This document shows positions 6,379 to 7,014 of a stretch of DNA of 7,014 nucleotides, piece by piece. Origin of the DNA: Rhodoblastus sp052145335 (GTDB lineage Bacteria > Pseudomonadota > Alphaproteobacteria > Rhizobiales > Beijerinckiaceae); NCBI RefSeq assembly GCF_052145335.1, contig NZ_JBKQOU010000325.1, positions 1 to 7,014 on the forward strand. Direction: 5' to 3'. The position numbers and the translations under genes were made by a program. Below the pieces are notes generated by a model. It did not search any database, had not been told where the DNA came from, and worked only from the letters and a program-made list of their open reading frames with translations. Each line of letters starts with the position of its first letter. Position 1 is the stretch's first letter.

Positions 6379-6471
6379 ATGAAGCCGAAAGTGACAGACA
6401 CAGGCGCCATCCAGAATAACGTCACCAGGTTCGAATATCCGCTCATACTGCGCGCGCGATCTGCTGCTTGA
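6379..6471 (+). CDS. Possible small protein of 30 residues, unknown function
   Basis: An ATG at 6379 has GGAGG (6369-6373) five bases upstream, the strongest Shine-Dalgarno match in the tail, and a frame of 30 codons ends at TGA 6469-6471. The product begins MKPKVTDTGAIQNNV, is basic at its end (LRARSAA) and has no membrane segment. It starts 128 bases after the caspase-like stop. A 6-bp hairpin begins at the stop codon. I do not recognise it; a chance ORF or a decayed gene start is equally possible. Confidence 0.3.
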   Translation: MKPKVTDTGAIQNNVTRFEYPLILRARSAA

Positions 6472-6490
6472 CCCAATTCGACACTTGGGT
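6471..6490. repeat. Inverted repeat at the end of the small ORF
   Basis: ACCCAA (6471-6476) and TTGGGT (6485-6490) are perfect complements around an 8-base loop. The first base belongs to the small ORF's stop codon. No T-run follows on the plus strand, so it is not a classical terminator, although it might protect or end a short transcript with Rho. Confidence 0.35.
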
Positions 6491-6493
6491 GCG

Positions 6494-6524
6494 AACATTC
6501 GAACTATTATTGCCGTAGAATGTT
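6494..6524. repeat. Spaced inverted repeat AACATTC-N17-GAATGTT
   Basis: The two 7-base arms (6494-6500 and 6518-6524) are perfect complements, 17 bases apart, in an A+T-rich stretch. Arm centres are 24 bases apart, which could suit a dimeric regulator contacting separated half-sites, or a weak hairpin. No gene start is nearby, which argues against a simple operator. Confidence 0.3.
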
Positions 6525-6632
6525 TTACGCTCTCGCGATCATGCGCATGACGATCAGGCCTTTATCGACTCCGTATCGCTGGAAGGAGAATAATTTCCGA
6601 TCGATTTACGCGCTTAAAAGGGAAAGAACCTT

Positions 6633-6648
6633 GCCTATCCGGTTAGGC
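6633..6648. repeat. 16-bp near-perfect palindrome
   Basis: GCCTATCCGGTTAGGC reads the same on both strands except for one mismatched pair (6638/6643). It is of the size of an operator for a dimeric helix-turn-helix protein, or a small hairpin with a 5-bp stem. No clearly linked gene. Confidence 0.3.
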
Positions 6649-6740
6649 CAGACACCTACTATATGTGGACTGACCGGTACATGGCACGGACACCATTTTA
6701 TCGGCCGTTCATAGCGCGATTCGATCCGACAGCGACGGGC

Positions 6741-6762
6741 GGCCGTAAAGCTGATTACGGCC
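6741..6762 (+). terminator. Perfect 8-bp hairpin, possible terminator
   Basis: GGCCGTAA (6741-6748) and TTACGGCC (6755-6762) are exact complements around the 6-base loop AGCTGA. This is the strongest hairpin in the window. On the plus strand it is followed by AATCCTTCTTG, moderately T-rich but not a clean T-run; on the minus strand a G+C-rich stretch follows, so a plus-strand role is more likely. A transcript that would need it is not evident, so a regulatory palindrome or mobile-element end remains possible. Confidence 0.4.
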
Positions 6763-6903
6763 AATCCTTCTTGCAGTTAAATTATTCGGCTCGATTCGCA
6801 ATGGGTTCGGCTTGGAAAACGGAAGTCGCTTCTATGTATCCGGCCTGTTGATCGGCTCGCGGGCCGTGGCCACGATGGGAATACGCGCGCACTTTTGGCC
6901 TCA

Positions 6904-7014
6904 TTAGCGGACCGGCCGACGAGCGGCCATTAGGGTCACCAGGCTCAGGGTGCGCAAATTGATCCGTTCCATGCTTGTTTCGTCGCGAACTTCGGTGAGA
7001 GGCGTCAGATGGCG
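6904..7014 (-). CDS. Possible C-terminal end of a gene entering from the right edge
   Basis: A minus-strand frame is open from the window edge to TAA at 6906-6904, giving 36 residues that include HLTPLTEVRDETSMERINL. The composition is protein-like, but 36 open codons in G+C-rich DNA can arise by chance and another minus frame is open for longer here. I do not recognise a family. Confidence 0.2.
   Translation of the reverse strand, partial: RHLTPLTEVRDETSMERINLRTLSLVTLMAARRPVR
6997..7014 (+). promoter_or_regulatory. Possible ribosome-binding site and start codon of a gene beyond the right edge
   Basis: GAGAGG (6997-7002), six bases, then ATG GCG (7009-7014) is arranged like a translation start that would continue out of the window. 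Only two codons are visible, so this is a hint; it conflicts with the minus-strand edge candidate, and at most one is likely real. Confidence 0.2.

Larger units (their letters stand above)
6251..7014. other. 764-base tail without a confident gene
   Basis: No long frame with the codon bias of the upstream genes continues through here, and no recognisable tRNA, rRNA or transposase was found. The first 130 bases stay G+C-rich and contain weak hairpins that could end the caspase-like transcript, such as GAAAAA (6307-6312) with TTTTTC (6321-6326). From about 6480 to 6850 the DNA is visibly richer in A and T, with scattered stops in all frames, consistent with a regulatory stretch or decayed or acquired DNA. 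Individual inverted repeats, a small ORF and edge candidates are listed separately. Confidence 0.6.

Noticed and set aside
6428..6436. GGTTCGAAT, like a tRNA T-arm
   Set aside because: The flanking bases do not form the 5-bp T stem, and no acceptor or anticodon arm was found around it.
6663..6851. 62-codon plus-strand frame in the A+T-richer tail
   Set aside because: No Shine-Dalgarno sequence, no recognisable features, and the strong hairpin at 6741-6762 lies inside it.

Overview
The window looks like chromosomal DNA of an alphaproteobacterium, most likely Hyphomicrobiales. The basis is strong G+C bias, family composition (Crp/Fnr regulator, Hanks-type kinase, class III cyclase homologue, caspase-like protein with a peptidoglycan-binding tail) and promoter and intergenic style. 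I cannot name a genus from the sequence alone.

Left part (1-1451). A truncated Asp/Gly/His-rich protein of unknown function runs off the left edge on the minus strand. It is divergent from a Crp/Fnr-family regulator (642-1349, plus). The 170-bp region between them holds an excellent CRP-type palindrome (TGTGA-N6-CCACA inside a perfect 8-bp inverted repeat), and the regulator has the residues expected to bind cAMP and to read TGTGA. The regulator gene converges on the next operon across a short gap with a possible minus-strand terminator.

Centre (1452-4862, minus strand). Three co-directional genes form an apparent signalling operon, read from right to left: a membrane-anchored c-type haem sensor (Tll0287-like/DUF3365 domain with CLTCH, then HAMP and no output domain); a soluble Ser/Thr protein kinase with an intact active site; and a class III nucleotide-cyclase homologue whose metal-binding Asp residues and one Arg are kept but whose Lys, substrate Asp and transition-state Asn positions are substituted. 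Kinase and cyclase homologue share a helical C-terminal module of about 60 residues (two copies in the kinase, one in the cyclase homologue, aligned without gaps), so the two products probably work together or bind the same partner.

Right part (4863-7014). Divergent from the haem sensor, 77 bp away, is an exported caspase-fold protein (4940-6250, plus) with a coiled coil and a C-terminal peptidoglycan-binding-like domain. Its His is kept but it has no cysteine at all, so it should be a pseudo-protease. The last 764 bases hold no confident gene. They contain a 30-codon ORF behind a good Shine-Dalgarno sequence, several inverted repeats including a perfect 8-bp hairpin, and weak hints of genes at the right edge. 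From about 6480 to 6850 the DNA is visibly richer in A and T.

One reading that joins the pieces, as inference: periplasmic redox state is sensed by the haem/HAMP protein, passed to the kinase, and relayed through a cyclase-like scaffold, with a cell-wall-associated pseudo-caspase and a cAMP-type regulator as neighbours.
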